Below are positions 34,197 through 43,367 of a DNA stretch of 64,000 nt, in pieces (the first letter of the stretch is position 1; the number at the start of each line of letters is the position of its first letter). A program made the position numbers and the translations under genes. The notes beneath the pieces are model-generated. The model saw only the letters and a list, made by a program, of their open reading frames with translations. It was not told the DNA's origin and searched no databases. Source of the DNA: RBG-16-57-11 sp964503145 (GTDB lineage Bacteria; Chloroflexota; Anaerolineae; Anaerolineales; UBA4823); contig CAZCYV010000002.1 of NCBI GenBank assembly GCA_964503145.1, positions 496,001 to 560,000 of the forward strand, written 5' to 3'.

Positions 34197-35408
34197 ATGA
34201 TACCTCTGCGCCTCCAGGCGCTGGTCTTGTTCGGCGCCGGCCTCCTGGCCAGCCTGTTCTTCTGCCTGGCTGTCTTTCCCCTTCTGGGCGAGACCACCTC
34301 GGGGATCGATCCGGATGGCTATGGGAACGCCGGTCAGGTTTTATACACCACCGGTCGGTTTCCGGCGGTCGATAAAGCCCCGCTTTACCCTGCATTCATT
34401 GCCTTCGTCGCCACGCTCACGAGCGGGCATCGCCTGTGGACGGTTCAGTTGGCCCAATGCCTGCTTTGGGGCTTGACGGTCGTCTTGCTGTACGCGGTGT
34501 TCCGCCGCACGATGACCGAGGACTCCCGCATGGCCTTTTTCGCCAGCCTGATTTGCGCCATCTATCCCATCGGACTTTGGTACACGCCGCGCCTGTGGAC
34601 GGAGACCTTTCTGACCTTTGGAATTGCGCTCTACACTCTGGCACTGGTGGCTCTGTTGCAGGAGCCGGGCGCGCTCCGTGCAATCTTGTGCGGCCTGGCT
34701 GCCGGTTTCGTCGCTCTCAGCAAGGGGATCGGGTTGGTTTTCTTCCCGATCACCCTGGCGGCCTTGTGGATCGTTTGCCGCAGTGGGTTTTGGCGATGGG
34801 CGGTGTTGGTTAGCCTGGCGGCCTTGTTGTGGATCGCCCCGTGGACCTGGCGCAACTGGAAATTGACCGGGGCTGTGATCCCCATCCATCTCGACAGCGG
34901 CTACAATTTTTACCTGGGAAACGGTTTCGCCCGTCATTGGCGCCAGGCCCCGTTCTCTTATGTGGAATTGAAGGCGCTCAGCCTGCAGGATTTGCAGCGC
35001 GATCACCCAGAGCTGGCAGCTTCGACCGCCGCAGTTCAGTGCGACCGTGCGCTGCTGCGAGTCGCTCTGCTTGAGCTAATCGATGAACCTATGCTGATCC
35101 CGCGCAAGTTGCTGATCCAGAGCCTGACTTTCTGGTACCTGGCAGCCGATCTCCCCAAGAGCGTTCTGACGGGCGTTTTGGAGCTTCCCGTCCTGTTGCT
35201 GGCAGTGGCTGGCGCCTGGCGCGGCTGGCGGGCGCGATCCTGGGTGTTGAGCCTGCTGGTTCCGGTTTTGGGCGTGATGGGGGTTAGCGTGATGGTCTTT
35301 GCCTTCGCCCGCCTGTCGGCGACGATCCTGCCCTATTGTCTGGGTCTGGGCGTTTATGGTATCTGGCCATGGGCAGTCCGGCGATTAACGCATCTGACGC
35401 CAGAGTGA
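34197..35408 (+). CDS. Membrane GT-C glycosyltransferase, family 39-like
   Basis: 403-residue polytopic protein with about ten helices. Its first external loop contains the acidic DPDGYGNAGQ (D-x-D-like) motif followed by KAPLYPAF, as in lipid-linked-sugar dolichyl-phosphate-mannosyltransferase/ArnT-type enzymes. Later APWTWRNW is also common in this family. It probably transfers a sugar from a polyprenyl carrier to protein or lipid outside the membrane. ATG 34197 is chosen; the frame upstream overlaps the peptidase gene. A strong terminator overlaps its stop codon. Confidence 0.78.
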   Translation: MIPLRLQALVLFGAGLLASLFFCLAVFPLLGETTSGIDPDGYGNAGQVLYTTGRFPAVDKAPLYPAFIAFVATLTSGHRLWTVQLAQCLLWGLTVVLLYAVFRRTMTEDSRMAFFASLICAIYPIGLWYTPRLWTETFLTFGIALYTLALVALLQEPGALRAILCGLAAGFVALSKGIGLVFFPITLAALWIVCRSGFWRWAVLVSLAALLWIAPWTWRNWKLTGAVIPIHLDSGYNFYLGNGFARHWRQAPFSYVELKALSLQDLQRDHPELAASTAAVQCDRALLRVALLELIDEPMLIPRKLLIQSLTFWYLAADLPKSVLTGVLELPVLLLAVAGAWRGWRARSWVLSLLVPVLGVMGVSVMVFAFARLSATILPYCLGLGVYGIWPWAVRRLTHLTPE

Positions 35409-35434
35409 GGGGGGCACCCTGGCGTCAGACTTTT
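35394..35434 (+). terminator. Terminator overlapping the GT39-like stop codon
   Basis: CTGACGCCAG (35394-35403) pairs perfectly with CTGGCGTCAG (35419-35428), followed by AC and TTTT. The first arm lies inside the last codons of the gene. Confidence 0.85.
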
Positions 35435-35528
35435 CACATTATACTATATTCTTTTCGGTTGGCAAGGGTTTTCGTGGCGACCTGAGGTAAAATGTACCCG
35501 CATTGGATCATGTTCGTGGAGAGCCGAG

Positions 35529-36101
35529 TTGAGAAAATACCTGTTTGATTACGCTTATCTTGTGCTGGTTGCCGGCTTAATCATCTCTGTGGATCAATTG
35601 ACCAAATACATCATCCGCGCCAACCTGGAACTGGGAGAGGTCTTTCTGCCCGATTTGTGGATCACCCAGTTTGCGCGAATCGTTCACTGGCAGAATACCG
35701 GCGCGGCGTTTGGCATGTTTCAGAGCCTGGGAAATGTGTTCATGGTGCTATCTATGATCGTCAGCCTGGCGATCCTGTATTATTTCCCTCAGGTTCCGCG
35801 TCAGGATAAGCTGATCCGTTTATCAATGTCGATGTTGCTGGGCGGCGCAGTGGGCAACTTGATCGATCGCCTGCACCAGGGTTATGTGACGGACTTCATT
35901 TCGGTGGGCAAACTGCCGGTCTTCAATGTGGCGGATGCCAGCATTTCGTTGGGCGTGGTGGTGTTGTTCTTAGGGATGTGGTTCCAGGAGAAGAAAGCCT
36001 CTCAAAATCCCGCAGAGACCGACGAGGGCGCAGAAGAGGACAGGAGTATGGAGATATCTCTATCGCCTGGAGTTCCTCCCGAGGAAGCCCAAAGTGATTG
36101 A
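35529..36101 (+). CDS. lspA: Lipoprotein signal peptidase (signal peptidase II)
   Basis: 190-residue aspartic protease of the membrane that cleaves prolipoprotein signal peptides. The catalytic Asp pair sits in GGAVGNLIDRL and FNVADASISLG, and NTGAAFGMF is the conserved central motif. Four helices are seen. An acidic C-terminal tail (about 150-190) is longer than in E. coli LspA. The TTG start has GGAGAG upstream. It overlaps the pseudouridine synthase gene by 8 bases, a common lspA-rluD arrangement. Lipobox proteins (LLTGC, LLAGC) in this window are likely substrates. Confidence 0.95.
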   Translation: MRKYLFDYAYLVLVAGLIISVDQLTKYIIRANLELGEVFLPDLWITQFARIVHWQNTGAAFGMFQSLGNVFMVLSMIVSLAILYYFPQVPRQDKLIRLSMSMLLGGAVGNLIDRLHQGYVTDFISVGKLPVFNVADASISLGVVVLFLGMWFQEKKASQNPAETDEGAEEDRSMEISLSPGVPPEEAQSD

Positions 36102-37029
36102 ACGGAAAGCCGATCAAGCGACTTTCATTTTCGAAGATCAACAGGCGCAGCGCCTGGATAAATTTCTCGTGGAGCGCCTGCCAGAACTGTCTCGCTCGCG
36201 CATCCAGAGTCTGATCAAAGAGGGTTTTGTCCGCGTGGATGGCGCCATACCGCGCAAGGCCGGCCAGATGCTTGAGGGGCGGGCTCTGGTGCAAGTCCAC
36301 CTGCCTGCGCCAGAGCCGGGTGATTTGGTCCCCGAAGCAATTCCACTAGAGATCGTTTATGAGGACGAAAACCTGATGGTCGTGAACAAACCGGCCGGCA
36401 TGGTGGTTCATCCGGCCGTAGGCCATCGGGCTGGCACGCTGGTTCACGCTGCGCTGGCGCACGCGCCCGAGATGGAAGGGATTGGCGGTGAGCAACGCCC
36501 TGGTGTGGTTCACCGGCTGGACAAAAACACTTCGGGGCTGATCCTGCTGGCGAAAAACGACTCGACGCACCGCTGGCTGCAAGACCAGTTTCGGCTGCGC
36601 AAAATCCAAAAAGTGTATCTGGCATTGGTAGATGGTCACCCGCCCACCCCCAGTGGGCGGATTGAAGCGCCGATCGGCCGCAGTCTCAAAGAGCGCAAGA
36701 GGATGGCAGTGGTAACCCCGGAAAAGGGACGGCTGGCGGTGAGCGAATATCACACCCTGGAAAGCTTTGCGGCGCACACGCTGCTCGAAGTGCATCCGAT
36801 CACGGGACGCACGCATCAGATCCGTCTGCACCTGGCTTTTCTGGGCTGTCCGGTCGTCGGAGACACGGTCTATGGCAGGCGTCATGCAACCCTCCCGCTG
36901 GAGCGCCATTTTCTGCATGCCCTGCGCATCACCGTTCGCCTGCCGGGAGCGAAACACCCCAGCACTTTTGAAGCGCCGCTGCCGCCGGAGTTGACGCAAA
37001 TATTAAATCAGTTACGAAGCGCGAGATGA
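36094..37029 (+). CDS. rluD: RluD-type rRNA pseudouridine synthase
   Basis: 311-residue enzyme. The N-terminal S4 RNA-binding domain (about 18-80; RLDKFLVERLPELSRSRIQSLI) is followed by the RluA-family catalytic domain with the active-site Asp in GVVHRLDKNTSGLIL. Late GRTHQIRLHLAFLGCPVVGD is also typical. It modifies uridines in rRNA; the exact site cannot be told from sequence. The GTG start overlaps the lspA end, so the pair is translationally coupled. Confidence 0.92.
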   Translation: MIERKADQATFIFEDQQAQRLDKFLVERLPELSRSRIQSLIKEGFVRVDGAIPRKAGQMLEGRALVQVHLPAPEPGDLVPEAIPLEIVYEDENLMVVNKPAGMVVHPAVGHRAGTLVHAALAHAPEMEGIGGEQRPGVVHRLDKNTSGLILLAKNDSTHRWLQDQFRLRKIQKVYLALVDGHPPTPSGRIEAPIGRSLKERKRMAVVTPEKGRLAVSEYHTLESFAAHTLLEVHPITGRTHQIRLHLAFLGCPVVGDTVYGRRHATLPLERHFLHALRITVRLPGAKHPSTFEAPLPPELTQILNQLRSAR

Positions 37030-37064
37030 CCGTCGCTTCAATCTAAAAATTCTGTGAGGCGCAA

Positions 37065-38111
37065 ATGAAATTCATCGATCTGCGATCCGATACAGTCACC
37101 CAACCGACGCCCGAGATGCGCCAGGCGATGGCTCAGGCCGAAGTGGGCGATGATGTTTACGGGGAAGATCCAACGGTCAACCGGTTGCAAGAAATCGCTG
37201 CAGAAATGCTGGGCAAAGAAGCCGGCTTGTTCGTCGCCTCAGGGACGATGGGCAACCTCTCGGCCATCCTGGCGCATTGTAATCGCGGCGACGAAGTGAT
37301 CCTGGGCAACAAGGCGCACACCTTCCTGTTCGAGGCAGGCGGGATCTCGGCTCTGGGTGGGGTGCACCCGTGCCAGCTCCCCAATCAGCCGGATGGGACG
37401 CTCTTACTGGAAGACATCGAGGCCGCCATCCGACCTGATGACCCCCACGAGCCGATCACGCGCCTGATCACCCTGGAAAACACGCACAACCGATGCGGCG
37501 GGGTGGCGCTGAGCGTCGGCTATACGCGTTCGGTCGGGCAACTGGCCCGCAGATATGGGCTGGCTGTGCATCTGGATGGCGCCCGTCTGTTCAACGCCGC
37601 CATATCTCAAGGTGTGACCGCGCGGGAGCTGGCTGAGCCGGTCGATTCGGTGACTATCTGCCTGAGCAAGGGGTTATGCGCTCCGGTAGGTTCGGTGTTG
37701 TGCGGCTCGAAGGAGTTTGTCCGCCGCGCCCATCGCATTCGCAAGCAACTGGGAGGTGGAATGCGCCAGGCGGGCATCCTGGCCGCGGCGGGCATTGTAG
37801 CGTTGGAAACGATGGTGGATCGATTGGCTGAAGATCACGCGCGCGCCCGACGTCTGGCCGAGTACCTCTCGCAGATTCCCGGCATCGTGCTCAACCCTGG
37901 CACGCCCCAAACCAACATGGTATTTCTTAGCCTTTCTGATGAGGTGCCGCTAACCGCCGAAGAAGTGGCTGCACGCCTGGATGCGCGTGGGGTCAAGGTA
38001 GGCGTGGTGGCGCCGCGTCAGTTTAGATTAGTCACCCACTATTGGATCGATGATCTGGCGGTCGAACGCGCTGCGGCTGAATTCAGCCAGGTTCTTCGCC
38101 CGGAAGTGTAG
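37065..38111 (+). CDS. ltaE: Low-specificity L-threonine aldolase
   Basis: 348-residue PLP enzyme that splits threonine/allo-threonine to glycine and acetaldehyde. It begins with the hallmark IDLRSDTVTQPTPEMRQAM, followed by GDDVYGEDPTVNRLQ. The PLP lysine is in VTICLSKGLCAPVGSVLCG, and HLDGARLFNAA supplies the cofactor-binding Asp. GAGG lies near the ATG. It lies 35 bases after the pseudouridine synthase and may belong to the same transcript. Confidence 0.94.
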   Translation: MKFIDLRSDTVTQPTPEMRQAMAQAEVGDDVYGEDPTVNRLQEIAAEMLGKEAGLFVASGTMGNLSAILAHCNRGDEVILGNKAHTFLFEAGGISALGGVHPCQLPNQPDGTLLLEDIEAAIRPDDPHEPITRLITLENTHNRCGGVALSVGYTRSVGQLARRYGLAVHLDGARLFNAAISQGVTARELAEPVDSVTICLSKGLCAPVGSVLCGSKEFVRRAHRIRKQLGGGMRQAGILAAAGIVALETMVDRLAEDHARARRLAEYLSQIPGIVLNPGTPQTNMVFLSLSDEVPLTAEEVAARLDARGVKVGVVAPRQFRLVTHYWIDDLAVERAAAEFSQVLRPEV

Positions 38112-38151
38112 AATTTCAGCACATGTTATAATATTCACAGATTGGGCAAAC

Positions 38152-38988
38152 ATGAACGATTACTTTACATTGGCGCAAATTGACGAGACCGCCGCCGCGG
38201 TTCGCTCGAAGATCCGCGATCTACCCCGCGTGGGTTTGATCCTCGGCTCTGGGCTGGGCGGATTGGCCGACTCGGTGGAAAACCCGGTCGTCATTCCCTA
38301 CGGTGAGCTGCCCCATTGGCCGGTATCCACGGTGGTTGGACACATGGGTCGGTTGGTGTTGGGGCAGTTGCAGGGTCAACATGTGATGGTGATGCAAGGC
38401 AGGGCGCACTACTATGAGGGCTACAGCATGGCCCAGGTGACTCTGCCGGTGCGCGTGATGCAGCGTCTGGGGGTCAAGGTTTTGATCGTCACCAATGCTG
38501 CTGGCGCAGTGAACCCGGCGTTCGAACCGGGCGATTTGATGCTGATCACCGATCATCTGAATCTGATCGGCATGGCGGGTTTAAGTCCGCTGCGTGGCCC
38601 CAATCTGGATGAATTCGGCCCGCGCTTCCCAGATATGAGCCAGGCTTATGATCGCGAGCTGGGTGAATTGGCGCGCCAGGTTGCCGCAGAGAGCGGCTTG
38701 TTGCTGCGTGAAGGCATCTATGCCTGTCTGGCCGGGCCATCGTTCGAAACCCCTGCGGACTTGCGGTTTTTGCGCGCCAGCGGCGTAGATGCCGTTGGCA
38801 TGTCCACTGTGCCTGAGGTGACCGTTGCGCGTCATGGCGGCACGCGCGTCCTAGGGATTTCTGGGGTGAGCAACAAGGCCAACCTGGATGGCAATACGCT
38901 CACCACCCACGAGGAAGTCCTGGAGGCTGGCAACAAGATCGTACCGCAATTGATTACGCTGATTCGCGGCGTTTTGGCGCGGCTTTAA
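38152..38988 (+). CDS. punA: Purine nucleoside phosphorylase (PNP, trimeric type)
   Basis: 278-residue salvage enzyme that splits inosine/guanosine with phosphate. Motifs: ILGSGLGGLAD (phosphate loop), VMQGRAHYYEGY, VLIVTNAAGAVNPAFEPGDLMLITDHLNLIG, the purine-site Glu in AGPSFETPAD, and VGMSTVPEVTVARH, then SNKAN. The start MNDYFTL follows a TATAAT at 38127-38132 with a leader of roughly 12 bases. It would work with the HPRT gene in purine recycling. Confidence 0.95.
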   Translation: MNDYFTLAQIDETAAAVRSKIRDLPRVGLILGSGLGGLADSVENPVVIPYGELPHWPVSTVVGHMGRLVLGQLQGQHVMVMQGRAHYYEGYSMAQVTLPVRVMQRLGVKVLIVTNAAGAVNPAFEPGDLMLITDHLNLIGMAGLSPLRGPNLDEFGPRFPDMSQAYDRELGELARQVAAESGLLLREGIYACLAGPSFETPADLRFLRASGVDAVGMSTVPEVTVARHGGTRVLGISGVSNKANLDGNTLTTHEEVLEAGNKIVPQLITLIRGVLARL

Positions 38989-39061
38989 GAACGCTCACCG
39001 ATCAACGCGGGCAGAGACTTTATCGGCTTTTTATCGGTCCAGCGACCCTCCGAGTAGCAGG

Positions 39062-39772
39062 ATGGAAGAGGCAATCAGTTTCTTTCGCGCCTTCGAATTA
39101 TGGATTTACCTGCTTCTCGGCTTGGGGGGGCTGTATTATCTGCGTAAATTTATTCTGGCCTGGCAAGAACTGCAGGGCGCATCCTTCGGGCTGGAGCGCG
39201 AAAGCGCCCAATCCAGGCTGAACCAGTCTGCCAGCGCTTTGGTGTTGCTCTTGACCATGGCGATTGTCGAGTTCGTATTGGTTTCCTTTGTCGCCCCGGC
39301 GATGCCAGGGGCAGCGTCTTTGCCAACCCCCACCTTGAATTTACTGGCTACGGCGACGATTACCCTGCCTGCGGCAGTCCCGCAGCCGGTTGGCACAGTC
39401 GTAGCCACCCCGCTCCTAATCCCAGAGCTACAATCTGGCAGTGGATGCATCCCAGGCCAAATCGAGATCACCATGCCCGCTGCCGGCGAGGAGGTGAGCG
39501 GCATTGTGCCGATCGTGGGCACGGCAGACCTTCCCAATTTTGGTTTCTACAAATTCGAAATCAAGCGGCCCTCCGAGACGATATGGCTGACAATTCAGGC
39601 TTACAATGCGCCTGTGCGGAACAGTAAGCTCGGCGAGTGGGATACCACGCGCCTCTCGCCGGGCGAATATCAGCTTGGCCTGGTGGTGGTCGATAATCAG
39701 GCGCAGGCCTCCGAGCCCTGCGTGATCCAGGTGCGCGTCTCGCGCCCAATTGAGACACCCCCTGGCCCGTAA
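39062..39772 (+). CDS. Two-helix membrane protein with external Ig-like domain
   Basis: 236-residue protein. Two N-terminal membrane helices (IYLLLGLGGLYYLRKFI and ALVLLLTMAIVEFVLVSFVA) are followed by a Thr/Pro/Ala-rich linker and a beta-rich domain (about 125-230) beginning GQIEITMPAAGEEVSGIVPIVG and ending with EPCVIQVRV. The Cys pair could form a disulfide outside the cell. No function is recognised. It is 16 bases upstream of a GNAT gene. Confidence 0.68.
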   Translation: MEEAISFFRAFELWIYLLLGLGGLYYLRKFILAWQELQGASFGLERESAQSRLNQSASALVLLLTMAIVEFVLVSFVAPAMPGAASLPTPTLNLLATATITLPAAVPQPVGTVVATPLLIPELQSGSGCIPGQIEITMPAAGEEVSGIVPIVGTADLPNFGFYKFEIKRPSETIWLTIQAYNAPVRNSKLGEWDTTRLSPGEYQLGLVVVDNQAQASEPCVIQVRVSRPIETPPGP

Positions 39773-39787
39773 AAGGTCGTGTGAAGC

Positions 39788-40330
39788 ATGCCCGAAATTG
39801 AGATTCGCCCGGCGATGGCCTCCGATATACCCAGTTTGGTCGCTCTGGATCCTCATTACACCACCGACCATGTCTGGCAGATGGATTTCAACCACAATTG
39901 GGAAGCTGGAGAGGTGTCTGTGAGCTTCCGCCAGGTTCGCCTGCCGCGCTCAGTGCGCGTGGAATACCCCCGACCGCTGCACCTGCTGGAAACCGAGTGG
40001 GGGAAACATTCCGGAGTCCTGGTTGCAGTGCTTGCAGGGCAGCCGGTGGGATATGTCAGCCTGATGTTGGACCGGGCGCCATATACGACCTGGGTTACCG
40101 ATCTAATCGTGGACCGGCCTTTGCGCAATCAGGGGATTGGCACGGGGCTGGCGCTCGCGGCGACCGAATGGGCCGCTTCGATGAATTGTCGCAATTTGGT
40201 GCTGGAGATGCAACCCAAGAATTACCCGGCTATCCAGTTTGCCTATCGGTTAGGTTTTGAGTTTTGCGGTTACAATGACCTGTATTACACCAATCACGAA
40301 ATTGGTATCTTCTTTTGCAAATCCTGGTAA
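39788..40330 (+). CDS. GNAT-family N-acetyltransferase
   Basis: 180-residue acetyltransferase. The acetyl-CoA-binding A motif is VDRPLRNQGIGTGLALAATEWA (R/Q-x-x-G-x-G/A), preceded by the VTDLIV strand, and late LEMQPKNYPAIQFAYRLGFEFCG is the usual GNAT C-terminal block. The substrate is unknown. It lies between two membrane-protein genes on the same strand and 20 bases before the next start. Confidence 0.87.
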   Translation: MPEIEIRPAMASDIPSLVALDPHYTTDHVWQMDFNHNWEAGEVSVSFRQVRLPRSVRVEYPRPLHLLETEWGKHSGVLVAVLAGQPVGYVSLMLDRAPYTTWVTDLIVDRPLRNQGIGTGLALAATEWAASMNCRNLVLEMQPKNYPAIQFAYRLGFEFCGYNDLYYTNHEIGIFFCKSW

Positions 40331-40350
40331 GCTGGCGATGATTGGTAGAT

Positions 40351-42303
40351 ATGTCTGACATGCTTGTCAATGCTCTGCGTTCGCTGAATAGCCTGCTGAC
40401 GGCCGGGATTGCAATTACGGCCTTTTCGCTGCTGCTTTATGCCCTGTCGTTCAACCTGCGCGATCGGGTGACGCGTTCGCTGGCGATCATCCTCTCCTGT
40501 GTTGTGGTGGTGTTCGTGGGGGAGGCGCTCAGCAGCGTCGCCCGGCTGCCCGAAGGGTTGGAGTTCTTCTTGCGTTTGCAGTGGATTGGCATCGTTTTCC
40601 TGCCGCCAGCCTACATGCAGTTTTCGGATGCGCTGTTGGCGACGACCGGAAGGCCCTCACGCGGTCGGCGGCGCTTATCGGTGCGCCTGGGCTATCTGGT
40701 TTCGCTGGTTTTTTTGGTTTTGCTCCCCAGCAATCTCCTGGTTGGGCCGCTGATCCTGGATGCCAGTCCTGCACCGCATCTGCAGCGCACCCTGTTGACC
40801 TGGATTTTTGCTGCTTACTACGTCGTAGCGATGGTGATTGCCTGGAACAACTTCTTGCGCGCCTACCGCAGGACGGTGACCAGCACCAGCCGTCGGCGCA
40901 TGACTTACTTGCTGGTCGGCGCGCTGGCCCCGGCTCTGGGCTCTTATCCTTATCTGCTCTTCGGCTCCAATATCGCGGCGCTTTCCCCGCTCCTGTTTTG
41001 GCTGGCGGTCACGTTGAGTAATATGCTCACCTCGGTTTTCCTGATCGTCATGGCCTATTCTGTGGCCTTTTTCGGCGTTCCATGGCCTGATCGCGTGGTA
41101 AAGCGTCGGTTGTTCAAATGGCTGATGCGCGGCCCGGTCACCGCCTCCACTGTGCTGGCAATCACCACTTATACCCGCCGGGGAGGCGCAGCGATTGGCC
41201 TGGATCTGACCTGGATCATGCCTGCGATCATGGCTGGCTCAATCTTGATCCTGGAACACCTGATCACACTAGTCTCGCCGTTTTTGGAGCGGCGCCTGTT
41301 TTATGGCTCGGATCGCGCAGATTTGGATCTGATCCAGACACTGGATGAGCGCCTGCTGACGGAGGGCGATTTGCGCCAATTCCTGGAGGCGATTCTGGCC
41401 GCCATGTGCGACCGTCTGCAAACTTCGAAGGCCTTCGCGGCGGTTTTTGACGCACAAGGAGTAGAAATCTACATTACGATAGGAGGTGATCAACCGCTGG
41501 CAGAAGAGCTGCCCGGGCGTCTGCTACAGGCAGTTGCGCAAAACGGCACAGGCAGCAGCCTGTTTGCCTGGGGGGATTTCTGGTTGCTGCCCATCTTTGC
41601 CAACCGCGAGAACGGGCGCAGCCAATTGCTCGGTTTGTTGGGGGTTTTACGCCAGCCCGATGTAGAGCTGGACGCCGAGCAGCGCGAGGCGCTGGATATC
41701 TTGCACCAGCGGGCGGAATTGGCGATCAACGATCGCTACCGCCAGCAACAGGCTTTCAGTTCATTGGAGGAGCTTACTCCGCAAATGGATCTGATCCAGC
41801 GACTGCGCGCCGCCTCCAGCTACGATGGCGCCCAGATCTTGAGCACGCCCGATCCAGCTCTACAAAAAGCACGCCTTTCCCCTTGGGTCAAAGATGCCCT
41901 GTCCCATTATTGGGGTGGTCCCAAGCTCACTCAGAATCCGTTGCTGAACCTGCAAATTGTCCAGCAGACCGCCCAACAGCATGAGGACAGTCCGACCAAT
42001 GCGCTGCGCGCCATCTTGCGCCAGGCGATCGAGAACGTCCGCCCCGAGGGAGAACGGCGCTTCACTGCGGAATGGATTTTATATAATATCCTGGAAATGA
42101 AGTTTATGGAGGGCCGCAAGGTTCGCGAGATTGCCATGCGCCTGGCGCTTTCGGAGGCCGATCTATACCGCAAGCAGCGGGTGGCTATCGAGGCCGTGGC
42201 AAACGCGATCCTGGAAATGGAGCAACAGGCCAGACTGGGAGCTGGCGTTGCTGCAGAGAAAGAGAATACGTCACACGCCAATGCATCATCAAAAAAAGAG
42301 TGA
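40351..42303 (+). CDS. Polytopic membrane protein with GAF-like and C-terminal HTH-like domains
   Basis: 650-residue protein. About eight N-terminal helices (1-320) resemble the 7TM input region of some histidine kinases. A GAF-like domain follows (about 340-470; QTLDERLLTEGDLRQFLEAI, then LAINDRYRQQQAF). The last 70 residues look like a helix-turn-helix of sigma-region-4/regulator type (EGRKVREIAMRLALSEADLYRKQRVAIEAV). No HisKA or ATPase motif was found. ATG 40351 is preferred over TTG 40342. It may be a membrane-tethered transcription regulator. The next gene encodes an S1 protein. Confidence 0.68.
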   Translation: MSDMLVNALRSLNSLLTAGIAITAFSLLLYALSFNLRDRVTRSLAIILSCVVVVFVGEALSSVARLPEGLEFFLRLQWIGIVFLPPAYMQFSDALLATTGRPSRGRRRLSVRLGYLVSLVFLVLLPSNLLVGPLILDASPAPHLQRTLLTWIFAAYYVVAMVIAWNNFLRAYRRTVTSTSRRRMTYLLVGALAPALGSYPYLLFGSNIAALSPLLFWLAVTLSNMLTSVFLIVMAYSVAFFGVPWPDRVVKRRLFKWLMRGPVTASTVLAITTYTRRGGAAIGLDLTWIMPAIMAGSILILEHLITLVSPFLERRLFYGSDRADLDLIQTLDERLLTEGDLRQFLEAILAAMCDRLQTSKAFAAVFDAQGVEIYITIGGDQPLAEELPGRLLQAVAQNGTGSSLFAWGDFWLLPIFANRENGRSQLLGLLGVLRQPDVELDAEQREALDILHQRAELAINDRYRQQQAFSSLEELTPQMDLIQRLRAASSYDGAQILSTPDPALQKARLSPWVKDALSHYWGGPKLTQNPLLNLQIVQQTAQQHEDSPTNALRAILRQAIENVRPEGERRFTAEWILYNILEMKFMEGRKVREIAMRLALSEADLYRKQRVAIEAVANAILEMEQQARLGAGVAAEKENTSHANASSKKE

Positions 42304-42322
42304 CCTGGGGAGGTACACTTTA

Positions 42323-43285
42323 ATGGTGACCAAACGCCGTATCATTGAAGAATCGATCGGGCCGCCGCCAATTGATGAATCCTGGTGGGAGTCCGTACTG
42401 GCCGAGGACGAAGCCCAATCGAGCGTTCGACCGGCCAAAAATACCCGGCATGCTGCGCCGCCTGAGCCTGGTGAAACCAATCACACTATGTTCGACTCCT
42501 TCGTGCAGGATTGGAAAAAAGCCACTGAACTCTATGACCAGGACCAGGTGGTCGAGCTTGTCGTTTCGGGTTGCAACCGTGGGGGGTTGCTTGTACATGG
42601 CGAAGGGCTACAGGGTTTTGTGCCCATCTCCCATCTGATCGAGACGCCTTGCTCGGATGTTGACCTTGAGAAATGGTTGCAGCGCTACATCAACCAGTCG
42701 CTGATGCTGAAGGTCATCGAATGCGACCAGGAGCGCGGACGGGTGGTCTTTTCGGAGCGCGCCGCCCAGTCGCTGCCGGGCAGCCGCAAACGCTTGCTGA
42801 AAAACCTGGAGCCCGGCCACTGTGTGACAGGTGTGGTGACCAATGTCACCGACTTCGGCGTCTTCGTCGATTTGGGGGGCGTCGAAGGTTTGATCCACGT
42901 CTCCGAGATCTCCTGGGGGCGCGTTCACCACCCTAATGACGTGCTCAAACTGGGGCAAAAAGTCGAAGTCTATGTCATTCAGGTGGATCAGGAGCGCGCT
43001 CGGGTAGCGCTGAGCCTGAAGCGGATGCATCCCAACCCCTGGGAAACCGCCGAGCAGCGCTATTTTCCGGGCCAGATCGCCGAGGCGACCGTAACCAGCA
43101 TCGTCCCATTTGGCGCCTTCGCCAGGCTCGAGGAAGGCCTGGATGGACTGATCCACATTTCAGAGTTCGACTCCACGGATGGGCCGGGCGCGCTGCAAGA
43201 GGGACAAAGGGTGCGCGTGCGCATCCTGCATGTGGATGCCTCCCGACAGCGGTTGGGCCTCAGCTTGAAGCTGAACAGCGATTAA
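42323..43285 (+). CDS. S1 RNA-binding domain protein (three S1 motifs)
   Basis: 320-residue ribosomal-protein-S1-like protein. An acidic/unstructured N terminus is followed by three S1 repeats: about 70-135 (VVELVVSGCNRGGLLV), about 155-225 (GVVTNVTDFGVFVDLGGVEG then LIHVSEISW) and about 240-310 (TVTSIVPFGAFARLEEGLDG then LIHISEF). The second and third are canonical. It probably helps mRNA binding at the ribosome. Typical bacterial S1 has four to six repeats; shorter forms are common in Gram-positive-type bacteria. GGGGAGG lies 9 bases before ATG 42323. Confidence 0.87.
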   Translation: MVTKRRIIEESIGPPPIDESWWESVLAEDEAQSSVRPAKNTRHAAPPEPGETNHTMFDSFVQDWKKATELYDQDQVVELVVSGCNRGGLLVHGEGLQGFVPISHLIETPCSDVDLEKWLQRYINQSLMLKVIECDQERGRVVFSERAAQSLPGSRKRLLKNLEPGHCVTGVVTNVTDFGVFVDLGGVEGLIHVSEISWGRVHHPNDVLKLGQKVEVYVIQVDQERARVALSLKRMHPNPWETAEQRYFPGQIAEATVTSIVPFGAFARLEEGLDGLIHISEFDSTDGPGALQEGQRVRVRILHVDASRQRLGLSLKLNSD

Positions 43286-43306
43286 TCATCTTTACGCGTT
43301 ATGAAA

Positions 43307-43334
43307 GGGGCGAATTCGGCGCCGAATTCGCCCC
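43307..43334. repeat. Perfect 28-bp palindrome between the S1 and comEA-like genes
   Basis: GGGGCGAATTCGGC is followed directly by its reverse complement. It could fold into a GC-rich hairpin with a 4-base loop. No T tract follows on the plus strand, and only a short TTTCAT follows on the minus strand. It may be a factor-dependent terminator, a processing stem or a protein-binding site. Confidence 0.7.
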
Positions 43335-43367
43335 ACAAGCGGCCTTGTTCAAGAGCGGAAGGTAGGG

